64,000 nucleotides of DNA from NCBI RefSeq assembly GCF_905220365.1, contig NC_061134.1, positions 945,001 to 1,009,000 on the forward strand. Reading direction: 5' to 3'. The notes below the pieces were generated by a model that saw nothing but the letters and a program-made list of their open reading frames with translations, made no database searches and was not told the origin of the DNA. The translations under genes were made by a program, and so were the position numbers. Shown one piece after another: positions 60,301 through 63,892 of the stretch (position 1 is the first letter of the stretch; each line of letters opens with the position of its first letter). This DNA is from Vanessa cardui. Its lineage: Eukaryota; Arthropoda; Insecta; Lepidoptera; Nymphalidae.

Positions 60301-61060
60301 GAGCGACAGATAGAGAAAAGTATTTTTACATTTCAAAAAACATCAAAATCAAAATAAACTTTATTCAAGTGGGCTTTTACAAGCACTTTTGAATCGTCAA
60401 TTAACAATTAAGTGAAGCTACCACCGGTTCGGAGAGTAGATTCTGCCGAGAAGAACCGGCAAGAAACTCAGTAGTTACTCTTTTTTATAATGTGAATATA
60501 GAATAATATAGAAAATAGATGATGAAAATTTCCAAGTTAATTGTAATCACTTATATGAATCAATAATTGAAATCAAAATACAATTCAAGTCGTCCCTCAA
60601 ACAAGCACTTCGGTCGTCATTGTTTAAGTTTAAATTGGATTCCGAACACCATTTTGGAATGAGGATTCGATCGATAAGAACAAGAAACCCAAAAATGTTT
60701 AGAGTAAAAAGTATTATAGTCGAAAATTAAATGATAGCTCTTATCTTTTTTAACTTTCTTTTTTATTATGTTTTAACGAAGTAATTGTTTGTAAACCGAA
60801 TAAAAGATTAATAAAAAAAAGGTGTTTATATATTTGTCTTTGGTACATTTATGGATATGATATTCTACGTAAAAAAAGTATCATAAACAATAGCAATTAA
60901 AATTGTCAAACTACGAAGACGATTTACTAGAATATATATCAAGATGTATTAAAACTACATTAATATTCTTACCTGACAAGAAGCGTTGCAAAGAGAACGG
61001 TTAGAAGTGGCAGAAGCGTAGCGAAGCAGGCCAGGAAAAGTGTCTGCACGTCAGTGTAAC
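20316..61060 (-). CDS. single-pass membrane protein, C-terminal part (4 exons, 5' end outside window)
   Basis: Gene-level entry for four minus-strand coding exons: 60973-61060, 47349-47445, 21516-21629 and 20316-21305. Every visible junction has AG acceptors and GT donors, and the phases fit (codon split 2+1 between the first two exons, phase 0 for the next two). The joined frame gives about 430 residues: a hydrophobic segment of roughly 22 residues, a basic Cys/Trp-rich juxtamembrane stretch, and a cytoplasmic tail of about 400 residues rich in Ser, Thr, Asp, Glu and Pro. The layout fits the C-terminal part of a type I receptor or adhesion protein, but I do not recognise the family. The ectodomain must lie beyond 64000 because the first visible exon starts mid-codon. 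The introns are 13.5 kb, 25.7 kb and 210 bp. Function is unknown. Confidence 0.85.
21516..21629 (-). CDS. coding exon, proximal cytoplasmic tail
   Basis: This 114-nt exon is exactly 38 codons and phase 0 at both ends. It has acceptor ttattctag and donor gtaagc. It encodes LKSSDEGGTDVDTPP followed by a more ordered-looking stretch (IFTMTLKNNHLIVETEERN) that runs straight into DIAKNGRETK of the last exon. That patterned piece is the part of the tail that looks most likely to be conserved, and is the best query for identifying the family. It is separated from the last exon by an intron of only 210 bp. Confidence 0.88.
22362..22656 (-). mobile_element. SINE-B, near complete, within the 25.7 kb intron
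   Basis: Runs from tttttttatggtatacgttgg to taccaccaagtaac with only small indels, so it is a young copy. Confidence 0.9.
23434..23640 (-). mobile_element. Helitron-like element C
   Basis: ttgcccgcggcttggctca at the left, then tttcataccaaatttcatca and gcgaaagaacgacagacaga. Short plus-strand ORFs here are repeat-derived. Confidence 0.65.
24399..24549 (+). mobile_element. SINE-A, 5' half (split by the LINE)
   Basis: tRNA-derived head with A box (gacccagtgg) and B box (ggttcaaaccc), up to cctgcat. The matching 3' half resumes at 26700 after the LINE, giving the relative ages of the two insertions. Confidence 0.9.
24550..26699 (-). mobile_element. 5'-truncated non-LTR retrotransposon (jockey/CR1-like) inserted in a SINE
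   Basis: A 2150-bp minus-strand insertion that splits a plus-strand tRNA-derived SINE. The flanks share the 5-bp target duplication TGCAT (24545-24549 and 26700-26704). The 3' end has AATAAAG followed by a TTTGAATTTGAA tail, and a (TTA)n tract lies in the 3' UTR. It encodes reverse transcriptase but no endonuclease or ORF1, so it is truncated at the 5' side, as usual for target-primed insertions. The clade is not assigned with certainty. Confidence 0.93.
24694..24727. repeat. (AAT)n microsatellite in the LINE 3' UTR
   Basis: About ten AAT units with one C interruption. Confidence 0.9.
24811..26748 (-). CDS. LINE reverse transcriptase, open frame, N-terminally truncated
   Basis: The open frame is 645 codons. 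The first 16 (from the Met at 26748) come from the host SINE, so the element's own part starts near residue 17 with the linker that normally follows the endonuclease domain. Reverse transcriptase motifs are in order: NYRPVALIPVIAKVFEKVI near residue 205, QQKGFR near 245, LDMSKAFDRVDH near 276, GVPQGSILGPLL near 342 and the catalytic FADDC near 370. The C-terminal region (CIRAICGL, then a NKLPEYIKSLP segment) matches the usual jockey/CR1 layout. No stop or frameshift interrupts it, which suggests a young copy. Without endonuclease or a promoter it is not expected to be autonomous. Confidence 0.93.
   Translation of the reverse strand: MVECTFGRISMKLDTCTRTIVNRKNLKTYKERYNKIINLTKRAQNNFKIKNAVNKSKASWEVIRNTNNCLPRITASKINDNGVTITNPTEIANKFNNFFIDEITNYSKISYSYNVTLYKNYNIVESLFFKPTDYIEIKNIILNLNNTQSVGYDGINTKILKQNVDILSPLLTHIVNLSLCSGKFPDALKLFKIIPIFKKGCRYNISNYRPVALIPVIAKVFEKVIFNRLINFLDHHKIIVRQQKGFRKNSNTNMAIYDLLKEVTYNIDLRKPVCAIFLDMSKAFDRVDHNILKNKLYGMGIRGISLELIISYLEKRLQYTEITNLIIERKEECKYISQYKSNNFGVPQGSILGPLLFLCYITDITESTKHEMVLFADDCTIIIKGDKIESYEQDINDALRDIIDWIDKNKLMINLNKTKIMHFQQRIKSTNINLRYEGITIPSENHTKFLGLTIDRQLNWKSHIEDTCAKLSKFAFVLKKLARISSLETTLIAYNGYVASILRYGVIFWGNSTDWEKIFKAQKRCIRAICGLKVEESCKSHFKKLNMTFPSLYIYEVAMFVKNNPSQFNLALSVHNRNLRNKSKLHLSPSHTALMQKGIFRMSVKIFNKLPEYIKSLPILLFKRKLKVYLIEKTFYKISEFFDIS
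26700..26846 (+). mobile_element. SINE-A, 3' half (split by the LINE)
   Basis: Continues the body of the copy starting at 24399: tgtctaatttcatcg, the tggtggaat motif, then the shared 3' region cagcagtgggaaatttacagg and a ttact tail. Confidence 0.9.
26847..27589 (-). other. intronic, nothing recognised
   Basis: Plain AT-rich sequence before the CpG-rich island. Confidence 0.45.
27590..27780 (-). promoter_or_regulatory. CpG-rich promoter-like island inside the 25.7 kb intron
   Basis: On the minus strand, in order: TATATAAATA (27771-27780), an insect-type initiator TCAGTCG (27731-27737), an E2F-like site (TTTCCCGCC on plus, 27658-27666), a YY1/Pho-type AAGATGGCCG, and an ATG in good context (27650-27652). 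The ATG opens only 17 codons (MAEKCAGVDRPSTPPGT). The 27600-27690 core is very GC-rich against an AT-rich window. TATA-to-initiator distance (45 bp) is longer than usual. Confidence 0.4.
28481..28588 (-). promoter_or_regulatory. Possible first exon with donor, minus strand
   Basis: An initiator-like TCAGAC (TSS near 28588), a GC-richer stretch of ~105 nt and a good donor (ATGACTG|gtgaga, exon end 28481). The sequence is unlike the AT-rich intron around it. The single ATG just before the donor would leave a phase that does not match the exon at 21516, so any transcript would be non-coding there or use another exon. Confidence 0.3.
28908..29150 (+). mobile_element. SINE-A, heavily degraded
   Basis: Order of motifs is retained (gagatggtctg, cttagaacatgataatctta, accacatgtgtatccatc, aaccgtgggatatt) with many substitutions. 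An old copy. Confidence 0.65.
29238..29365 (-). mobile_element. SINE-B, degraded fragment
   Basis: Retains caccaaccttgggaaccaaga-like sequence (with differences) and actggcttactcacac. It directly follows a degraded SINE-A. Confidence 0.6.
30500..30600 (+). mobile_element. Helitron-like fragment abutting LINE tail D
   Basis: tataaaataactttgtctg, ctgtttcacgccgaaacgc, aagccaaatttaattaaat; the D-family copy starts at its right edge. Confidence 0.4.
30601..30832 (+). mobile_element. LINE 3' end / D family
   Basis: Near the longest form seen (starts tacctgttgacttccatgcc) and ends aataaagtttattttgattg plus ATTGATTGAT. Confidence 0.8.
31398..31500 (-). mobile_element. SINE-B, remnant
   Basis: Weak match through atcaggcatctcatggtaag, aatcacc and agactgcgcc. 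Confidence 0.4.
31928..32015. repeat. Cluster of nested inverted repeats with CTACG units
   Basis: First pair GTAGCACT/AGTGCTAC (31928-31935, 31944-31951), second pair TCTACGACTAGA/TCTAGTCGTAGA (31953-31964, 32004-32015), and a central palindrome CTACGTAG (31971-31978). CTACG or CGTAG occurs about nine times in ~100 bp. Confidence 0.9.
32868..33042 (+). mobile_element. SINE-B, degraded
   Basis: Keeps tattgttgtgtttcagtttg, gggacataacaacttag, gtgatggtgaccactt. Confidence 0.75.
33135..33152. repeat. (ATGT)n microsatellite
   Basis: Four units of ATGT. Confidence 0.8.
34318..34445 (-). mobile_element. SINE-A, degraded fragment
   Basis: Begins aacagcctgtgaacttac and retains gctgagcatgagatgaatt. 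Much of the centre is lost. Confidence 0.55.
34576..34851 (+). mobile_element. SINE-A with perfect 12-bp target duplication
   Basis: Intact A box (tggcccagtgg) and a B box region with ggttcaaaacc, a shortened body, and a ttacttt tail. TTAGTCAATATA occurs at both 34564-34575 and 34852-34863, so the insertion is fairly recent. Confidence 0.93.
35188..35316. repeat. Segment duplicated at 37018-37437 (uninterrupted copy)
   Basis: tcataaatacatacttttcc, tataatacaaatgttttt, taggaaatacttt and gtagctgtttcttcgagtc occur here and again 1.8 kb downstream in the same order and orientation. Confidence 0.75.
35690..35980 (-). other. GC-richer island with an initiator-like TCAGTTCGC
   Basis: On the minus strand TCAGTTCGC (35792-35800) resembles the insect initiator. 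An 84-codon frame spans it but does not look like a known protein. No clear donor or downstream element. Confidence 0.25.
36829..36925. repeat. Repeat F, copy 1
   Basis: acgtgatatacaaagagtctc, cagtcttaaaaaatatta, tgtagatcactc; related to 41398-41475. Confidence 0.6.
37018..37437. repeat. Second copy of the duplicated segment, split by a MITE
   Basis: Left part 37018-37090, right part from about 37405. The 'accgacttcaaa' MITE lies between them. Confidence 0.72.
37122..37404. mobile_element. MITE with 'accgacttcaaa' inverted ends
   Basis: Left aaaaccgacttcaaatgcg and right tttttttgaagtcggttg are inverted repeats. Internal tcatccccaatttttcaccc and cgcgtaacaaacatag. It interrupts a sequence that is continuous at 35188-35316, so it is a real insertion. 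Confidence 0.75.
37515..37735 (+). mobile_element. SINE-B containing a TTAGG expansion
   Basis: Starts tggtagggctgtgtgc and keeps cactcatcaggtattctac. Where the family has cccaaggttggtggc, this copy has cccaa followed by three tandem GGTTA units (37638-37654). Confidence 0.78.
37638..37654. repeat. Short TTAGG telomere-type repeat in a SINE-B
   Basis: Three tandem GGTTA units. TTAGG is the usual insect telomere unit. Confidence 0.8.
37820..38000 (-). mobile_element. D family copy without tail
   Basis: cttattcaagtaggcttttac, gaatcgtcatttaa, gctaccaccggttcgg and aagaaactcagtagtta match. The terminal TTTGATTTG tail is missing. Confidence 0.75.
38334..38371. repeat. TATAA-type microsatellite
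   Basis: (AT)n followed by repeated TATAA units; abuts the truncated end of MITE-E. Confidence 0.9.
38374..38541 (+). mobile_element. MITE-E, left end missing
   Basis: Matches from tcctttatcaagtcttaagc to ttcttaccccgactgtac. The left terminal repeat is lost where a TATAA microsatellite begins. Confidence 0.78.
38700..38793 (+). mobile_element. D family, short copy
   Basis: From cggtggtagcttcac to aataaagtatactttgatttt; strongly 5'-truncated. Confidence 0.8.
38938..39116 (+). mobile_element. SINE-B, diverged
   Basis: ggtggcagggtttcgtg, gatgtgttccggtttgaagg and gtgtaactacagacgcaagg match the family; the 3' end is lost. Confidence 0.78.
39467..39731 (-). CDS. candidate unrecognised terminal exon
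   Basis: An open minus-strand frame follows the acceptor-like tttttgtaatttacag and ends at a stop (39467-39469): one split base plus 88 codons including the stop. The residues look protein-like: YMKSKVRCYRRS, then FDVNEFQIRDRLAEVATSG, TTYYKPLRPNEAYS and a charged amphipathic end AVEIIREMEKYF. I recognise no family. Its start phase equals that of the juxtamembrane exon at 47349-47445, so splicing from the transmembrane exon to here would stay in frame and give a different, short basic tail. It could equally be the last exon of an unrelated nested gene or a chance ORF. A SINE-A was inserted about 28 bp upstream of its acceptor. Confidence 0.35.
39760..40063 (+). mobile_element. SINE-A next to a candidate splice acceptor
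   Basis: Complete copy with tggcctagtgg as A box. It is flanked by the 10-bp duplication ACAAGTATAT (39750-39759 and 40064-40073). Its left edge lies about 28 bp from the acceptor of the exon-like ORF at 39467-39731. Confidence 0.92.
40683..40974 (-). mobile_element. SINE-A, diverged
   Basis: Reverse copy with internal differences. The complement of the B box (gggtttgaaccc) and A box (ccactgggcc) is visible at the right end. Confidence 0.88.
41398..41475. repeat. Repeat F, copy 2
   Basis: atgtgatatacaaagtgtctt, cagtcttaaatattatc, tgtacatcactc. Confidence 0.6.
41476..44600 (-). other. intronic, mostly unique
   Basis: Contains a short (GC)n run at 42481-42491, a TTAGG triplet repeat at 43161, and a TG-rich stretch at 44090-44140. 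No gene seen. Confidence 0.4.
43161..43177. repeat. Short TTAGG telomere-type repeat
   Basis: aggttaggttaggttag, three units, not inside a recognised repeat. Confidence 0.8.
44540..44880 (+). other. GC-richer start and small hydrophobic ORF, doubtful
   Basis: 44580-44660 is GC-richer. An 89-codon plus-strand frame (44612-44881) has a basic N-terminus (MRRKRIGQ) and one hydrophobic segment (MIFFSFLVFFLMVYI). In AT-rich DNA such segments arise by chance; I give it as a possibility only. Confidence 0.15.
44882..47348 (-). other. intronic, repeat-poor, nothing recognised
   Basis: AT-rich and lacking the usual SINEs for 2.4 kb up to the exon at 47349. Confidence 0.4.
47349..47445 (-). CDS. coding exon, juxtamembrane cytoplasmic segment
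   Basis: This is a 97-nt exon with acceptor gattgtag and donor gttagc. One base completes the Arg codon from the previous exon, then 32 codons follow: CMLRRWCPTWCKKP, then a Ser/Asp/Glu/Gln/Asn-rich stretch ending NNHQQ. The Arg/Lys cluster directly after the membrane segment is a typical stop-transfer. Cysteines beside the membrane are possible palmitoylation sites (inference). The exon is isolated between introns of 13.5 and 25.7 kb. Phase and reading frame agree with both neighbouring exons, which is the main reason for calling it. Confidence 0.85.
47690..47773 (+). mobile_element. SINE-A, 3' fragment
   Basis: Only the last ~85 bp remain: aatatgttccaaacc, gaggag, cagcagtgggaaat and a (TTG)n tail. 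It lies about 250 bp upstream (on the gene strand) of the exon at 47349-47445. Confidence 0.8.
47874..47932 (+). mobile_element. SINE-B, short remnant
   Basis: Only gtgtaactacaggca and the following ~40 bp resemble the family. Confidence 0.4.
48386..48640 (-). mobile_element. D family, old copy
   Basis: gctttattcatgtag, gtccaccggtttcg, ataaccggcgaaaaactctg, cctgcctggaagtcaacgag; many substitutions but nearly full length. Confidence 0.7.
48641..50014 (-). other. intronic, nothing recognised
   Basis: Plain AT-rich sequence. Confidence 0.45.
50015..50556 (+). mobile_element. Helitron-like element C with internal SINE-A
   Basis: The left part reads aaatggcaaagtttgtgagg and the right part ctctttcacgaaaaaacttc, ending in cgaagctggggcgggtagctagt. 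That is the GC-rich CTAG|T end typical of these copies. SINE-A sits between the two parts. Confidence 0.65.
50094..50368 (+). mobile_element. SINE-A with internal deletion
   Basis: A box tggctcagtgg and B box ggttcaaaccc. The pyrimidine-rich segment between ggaatatgttccaaa and cagcagtggg is deleted. Tail is ttacttta. It is inserted in the Helitron-like copy around it. Confidence 0.9.
50631..50811 (+). mobile_element. D family copy followed by (TAG)n
   Basis: gagtttcttgccggtttcttc, accggtggtagcttcac, then agtactagtcgtacgtcgt in place of agtgcttgt (a short local insertion), ending attttgatttgatttg. Confidence 0.8.
50812..50834. repeat. (TAG)n microsatellite
   Basis: Seven units directly after the tail of a D-family copy. 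Confidence 0.88.
51405..51600 (+). mobile_element. Helitron-like element, C2 type, internally deleted
   Basis: tacatagtataaagcaaaatcg, gtccctatgtatgatc and the end caaaaccggggcaggtcgcta. Shorter than the related copy 260 bp downstream. Confidence 0.6.
51865..52132 (+). mobile_element. Helitron-like element, C2 type
   Basis: Best copy of this type: cactacatagtataaaat, gcaacggattttgatacgg, acatggacaatatagtaaag, ending cgaagccggggcgtgtcgctag|t. Confidence 0.7.
52452..52555. repeat. Repeat H, copy 2
   Basis: ttgttgcctcaactggcgac, gagggctggttcattg, agatgttagcaataac in the same order as copy 1. Confidence 0.5.
53266..53421 (-). CDS. candidate unrecognised exon or gene fragment
   Basis: On the minus strand, after an acceptor-like agctatttag, a 51-codon frame runs to TAA at 53266-53268. 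It begins ENIKKKRKEKIILDARDII and goes on with SHRSKIKYPSMKNTVVCDG and FTVNLRDGNKF. The composition (alternating hydrophobic and charged residues, few Asn/Lys/Ile runs) is unlike translated AT-rich intron. I do not recognise the family. No Met lies upstream in frame, so it would be an internal or terminal exon, or a fragment of a retrocopy. In the phase needed to follow the transmembrane exon a different, shorter frame (30 residues, basic at first) would be read instead. It lies in the 13.5 kb intron. Confidence 0.3.
   Translation of the reverse strand, partial: ENIKKKRKEKIILDARDIISHRSKIKYPSMKNTVVCDGTEFTVNLRDGNKF
54140..54480. other. GC-rich island of unknown origin
   Basis: About 340 bp of balanced to GC-rich sequence with sharp edges in AT-rich intron. 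It has an 81-codon minus-strand frame (54217-54462) without recognisable domains. An LTR, an old SINE or another foreign insertion is possible. Confidence 0.35.
54737..54868 (+). mobile_element. SINE-B, diverged fragment
   Basis: gtgttccggtttgaagggcg, ttacaggcacaaagggcatc, then decays. Confidence 0.7.
55255..55451 (-). mobile_element. SINE-A, deleted copy
   Basis: Reverse copy with (TTG)n tail and 3' end at the left. The segment before tgcgggttggtgg is missing, and the tRNA-like head is lost after the B-box complement. Confidence 0.85.
55566..55609. repeat. GC-rich stem-loop
   Basis: GATTAG (55566-55571) pairs with CTAATC (55604-55609), and CCGGGACG (55580-55587) with CGTCCCGG (55596-55603). 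There is an 8-nt bulge on the left side and an 8-nt loop. Confidence 0.85.
55725..56062 (-). mobile_element. SINE-A, long diverged copy
   Basis: Reverse copy that carries the catatgtggcagaattttgt motif twice (55801 and 55870 areas), which suggests an internal partial duplication. The head is complete at the right (complement of tggcccggtgg). Confidence 0.87.
56438..56467. repeat. 11-bp inverted repeat
   Basis: CAGCATCATAT (56438-56448) and ATATGATGCTG (56457-56467), loop gtagtaat. Confidence 0.85.
56540..57375. repeat. two related segments, direct repeat
   Basis: aataagccggtcg … cagatataatccaggcaattt (56535-56605) and aataaaccggtcg … cagatattgttccggcaattt (57299-57371) match in order, about 760 bp apart. 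Confidence 0.5.
56955..57150. mobile_element. D family, rearranged copy
   Basis: gctgagtttcttccgccg is in plus orientation, but cattaagaaatacaaaaatc and ggccagaaagtcaagaagtat are in minus orientation, so two D pieces are joined head to head. Confidence 0.5.
57672..57916 (-). mobile_element. LINE 3' end / D family
   Basis: taatcaaatcaaagaataag, actttattcaagtaggc, gctaccaccggtgcg, gcttggaagtcaacgggt; almost the full D consensus. Confidence 0.8.
57917..58889 (-). other. intronic, one SINE remnant
   Basis: 58495-58620 is GC-richer (ggatggtcgaaacccgtatg) but has no frame or known motif. Confidence 0.4.
58270..58406 (-). mobile_element. SINE-A related remnant
   Basis: Retains ggtgcttg and aggtttgaacccacaa (B-box complement) with a weak match elsewhere. 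Confidence 0.4.
58890..59085 (-). mobile_element. LINE 3' end / D family
   Basis: aatcaaaatcaatcaaaat then tactttattaaagtaggc, aagctaccaccgattcg, cggcaagaaactcagtagt. Confidence 0.8.
59478..59776 (+). mobile_element. SINE-A, full length
   Basis: A box tggcccagtgg, B box ggttcaaaccc, TTG-type tail. The flanks (atgctatattacattctgt, and atgctacattaaatctgt after the tail) look like an old, imperfect target duplication. Confidence 0.92.
60157..60340 (-). mobile_element. Helitron-like element C
   Basis: Left edge actag then cacccgtggctttgcttgcg; body aaaaagtagcctatatcc, gcttcataccaaatttc, gagcgacagatag. A D-family LINE tail follows at once. Confidence 0.65.
60341..60490 (-). mobile_element. LINE 3' end / D family
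   Basis: catcaaaatcaaaataaac, ttattcaagtgggctttt, accaccggttcggag, aactcagtagttactc; inserted next to a Helitron-like copy. Confidence 0.82.
60565..60690 (-). mobile_element. D-related remnant
   Basis: gaaatcaaaatacaattcaagtcg, aacaagcacttcggtcgtc, gataagaacaagaaaccc show a distant but ordered match. Confidence 0.45.
60973..61060 (-). CDS. coding exon with the transmembrane segment
   Basis: This is an 88-nt exon. It follows a pyrimidine-rich acceptor ending ttttcag and is followed by the strong donor gtaaga. It starts with the last two bases of a codon (probably Gly) and ends with the first two bases of an Arg codon. Twenty-eight full codons begin YTDVQTLF and continue as a Leu/Ala/Thr/Phe-rich stretch (…FATLLPLLTVLFATLLV) long enough to cross a membrane once. 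The basic residues supplied by the next exon act as a stop-transfer signal, so the downstream exons should be cytoplasmic. No other good exon was found between here and 64000. Confidence 0.85.
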
Positions 61061-61198
61061 CTGAAAACATGGACAGAACTGCGACAGGTCACGTGCCTAC
61101 ACGCTGCGGGTCGCGTGATCGATCACGCTGACAGCAGCAGCAGACAGCTTGAGAAGTTTTAGGGTTTAAGACTCCTCAAGCGCTTTATCATTCATCAA

Positions 61199-61360
61199 CC
61201 AAATCAAATCAAAATAAATTTTATTCAAGTAGGCTTTTACAAGCACCTTTGAATCGTCATTTAACAATTAAGTGAAGCTACCACCGGTTCGGAAATTATT
61301 ATACCGACAAGAACCGGTAAGAAACTCAGTAGTTTCTCTTTTTCAACATTTAAAAAAATA
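61199..61360 (-). mobile_element. LINE 3' end / D family
   Basis: aaatcaaatcaaaataaattt, caagtaggcttttac, gctaccaccggttcgg, gaaccggtaagaaactcag; lies 140 bp from the transmembrane exon acceptor. Confidence 0.82.
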
Positions 61361-62076
61361 CACTCATTTTAGTCACCGACAGCTTTTATACATGTACCCA
61401 TAACAACACATATATTTCTTGTATATCATTGTAATCTTAACAGATGCATATTTACGGAATACTTTTTGTTTCTATATTATACTGGAGTTAATTTCTGTAT
61501 TGTTTCCGTTAAATAGCACATTAAAGTAAGCAGCGAGCTTCATTAGCATACAGCAGTAATATAACAGCTATCCCGGTCGATTCGCTGGCATTTATTGAAG
61601 AGTTCCGTTGTCTGTCTCCGGTACTCATCATCAGGTCTTTGTTTAATGGAAATTTCATTCCGAAATAAACCTCTTTCGAACATAAAATAAAAACGTAAAC
61701 ATCAATATTTAAAAGAGTTTTAAGTGGTTTAAAAATAGAACGATTTAATAACTGTATAAGGACTATTACTGAATTTAATGGCATGGCAACATTATTTATT
61801 AAGCTTGTTGTCATAATAAAAAATTCTAACGCGAGTGTGGTGCCGCAATTGATTAAATTTACATACAAGAGGAATATATGAATAATTATACTACAGGTAA
61901 GCTTACCTGAGCAATTTTTCAAATGGTCAATAAAACAGTTTAAATTAATTACGTCCTTTTAGTGAGACATTTGACAGTTTTCCATTTTCTTCTTCTAGAT
62001 TAACTCGCGTTTTGGTAAGCGACCGCATATTTATCTATATGGTAACTGGTATTTTATATCGTTACTTTTTAAACCG
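61361..62076 (-). other. intronic; possible old LINE piece
   Basis: 61540-61680 (cggtcgattcgctgg, gaagagttccgttgtc, catcatcaggtctttg) resembles a common lepidopteran repeat from memory. The 133-codon minus frame over it is probably repeat-derived. Confidence 0.35.
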
Positions 62077-62216
62077 AGCCGAGATGGCCCAGTGGTTAGA
62101 ATGCAGGCATCTTAATCGATGATCGCAGGTTCAAATCGAGACAAGCACCAGTGAATATTCATGTGCATAATTTCGTGCTCGGCGATGAAGGAAAACATCG
62201 TGAGAAAACCTGCGAA
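62077..62216 (+). mobile_element. SINE-A, 5' half in a mosaic
   Basis: Head with A box tggcccagtgg and B box ggttcaaatcg, broken after gagaaaacctgcg, where a Helitron-like segment follows directly. Confidence 0.88.
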
Positions 62217-62385
62217 TATCTTATTGTGTCAATTGTTTCAAAACCAAATTTCATCAAATTCGGTTCAGCGGCTTGGTCGTGAAATAGCGACAGACAGACA
62301 GTGTTACTTTCACATTTATAATATTAAGTACAGATTGCTCGGCGGTAGAATGTACGATGGGTGGGTGGTACCAACCGCCTAGTAA
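62217..62385 (-). mobile_element. Helitron-like C fragment fused to a SINE-B fragment
   Basis: ccaaatttcatcaaattcgg, gcgacagacagacag and cacatttataatatta are the usual C sequence. From about 62342, ggcggtagaatgtacgatgg and gggtggtaccaacc are SINE-B. Joined directly to the SINE-A head at 62077-62216. Confidence 0.65.
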
Positions 62386-62620
62386 TTAGTCTCTCCGCTG
62401 GCCTTGTAACAGTTTTACTTCGTGCAATGTTTTTTATGCATTTTTACTTTTAACGTGTTGCACACGAAATCACGACACGAAAATTACTTTGTCACAATTT
62501 TCTCACATCATGGAAGATTCATTCTTGAAAATGTTTCAATTCAATTATTTTTTCATCGAAAACATTTTTAATATTGTAAAGTACTAAGTTCGATGTGTAG
62601 ACATTATACGTACACACATA

Positions 62621-62643
62621 TATAAATAAATAAATAAATAAAT
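62621..62643. repeat. (AAAT)n microsatellite
   Basis: Five to six units of TAAA. Confidence 0.88.
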
Positions 62644-62711
62644 GAACCTTTTTATTTTTTCATTTTTCAACTACAGTATTATATGTACTCGTATATTTAC
62701 GGTGGTAGTAT

Positions 62712-62785
62712 TTAATTATTGACGATTCAAAAACGCTTCACTGTGAAGTCTACTTGAATAAAATTGATTTGATTTGATTTAATTT
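62712..62785 (+). mobile_element. D family, minimal 3' fragment
   Basis: ttgacgattcaaaaacgc and cttgaataaaattgatttg plus the TTTGA tail. Confidence 0.7.
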
Positions 62786-63172
62786 TACATTCCCTTATTT
62801 TATTATTATTTCTTTATTTTTTTAGTTATGAGATGAGAAACCCCCTGTTTGTAAAAGCCTTCTCCAACTCAACATCAACACACATTATGTATATACAACC
62901 TAAAAATGTTTTACATCCTCTGACTTTCTAATATATTTTATTTCTTTGTGATACAACGGTGAATCTCTCTGTATTGTGTTTTGCATAGTAAGATTAAATC
63001 TGACCCTCGATATCAGTCAGTAAAGATATTAAACTACCTATGCCTATAATATACTATTTGTATTGAGATAAAAGGTTGAAGCTATTTTTTTATATGTAAT
63101 TATTCATCCACAAACGCGCTGTTGTTGTTATGTTGTTATACCACATTATATCAATTATTATATTATTTTAAT

Positions 63173-63343
63173 GTACAGTCAGAGTAAGAAAACCTTCGTC
63201 AGTTTTCAAATTCATACTTTATCAAGTCTTAAACTCTTAGTACAATTTTCATCATTCTCGATCGGTAAAGCAGATTAATTGCTCATACTGAGCACACGAA
63301 AATAGATCTTAAGGTGACAGAACTTTTCTTATCCTGACTGTAT
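63173..63343 (+). mobile_element. MITE-E, complete
   Basis: Ends gtacagtcagagtaagaaaa and ttttcttatcctgactgta form clear inverted repeats; internal agatcttaaggtgac is shared with the other copies. Confidence 0.82.
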
Positions 63344-63739
63344 CTGCAGTCGGAATGTGTCCTTATTGTGAAGTATTGTTATATTAGTCTTTGTGGGATT
63401 CTAGAGCTGGATGGTATTTGACCATAGTCTGGTCATCTCTATTACAATATGAATGATCGTTGATGGTTATTAGAGAAAAGAAGATAAAAATATATAGTTA
63501 AGCGCGTTAACTGATTTTATGTGACACAAGTGGTATTATTGTATGAGGTGAAGGTTGTTGACCTTGGTCTATTGGGCGCGTTTATACCGCGTCTCGTCCT
63601 ACAATCATTATAAGATAAAAAGGGGTTGCATTATGATATGCGCGTAACCGTTACGTAAAGTATATTGAAATATATTTGAAAACGTGTCCTAAGAATATGA
63701 GCCGAAAGCTCTTAGCATTGTAAAACTTAATATGAATAA

Positions 63740-63892
63740 AAAAATCATTACCGCCTGATGGTAAATGCTCATCACCACCCATAGCAAATGGCAGTGCGCC
63801 ACCAATCTTAGGAACTAAGGTGTGACCCTTATTTCTGTAGTGAATGCTATTACTGGCTTTTTTAAACCAAGATGAAATGCTTAGTGTCACGA
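63740..63892 (-). mobile_element. SINE-B, degraded
   Basis: cgcctgatggtaaatgctc, caccacccatagcaaatgg, gccaccaatcttaggaac match in order. Confidence 0.75.

Noticed and set aside
61521..61922. 133-codon minus-strand ORF with hydrophobic segments
   Set aside because: Hydrophobic, Asn/Ile/Leu-rich translation of AT-rich DNA overlapping a probable old LINE piece; no family match and no splice support.
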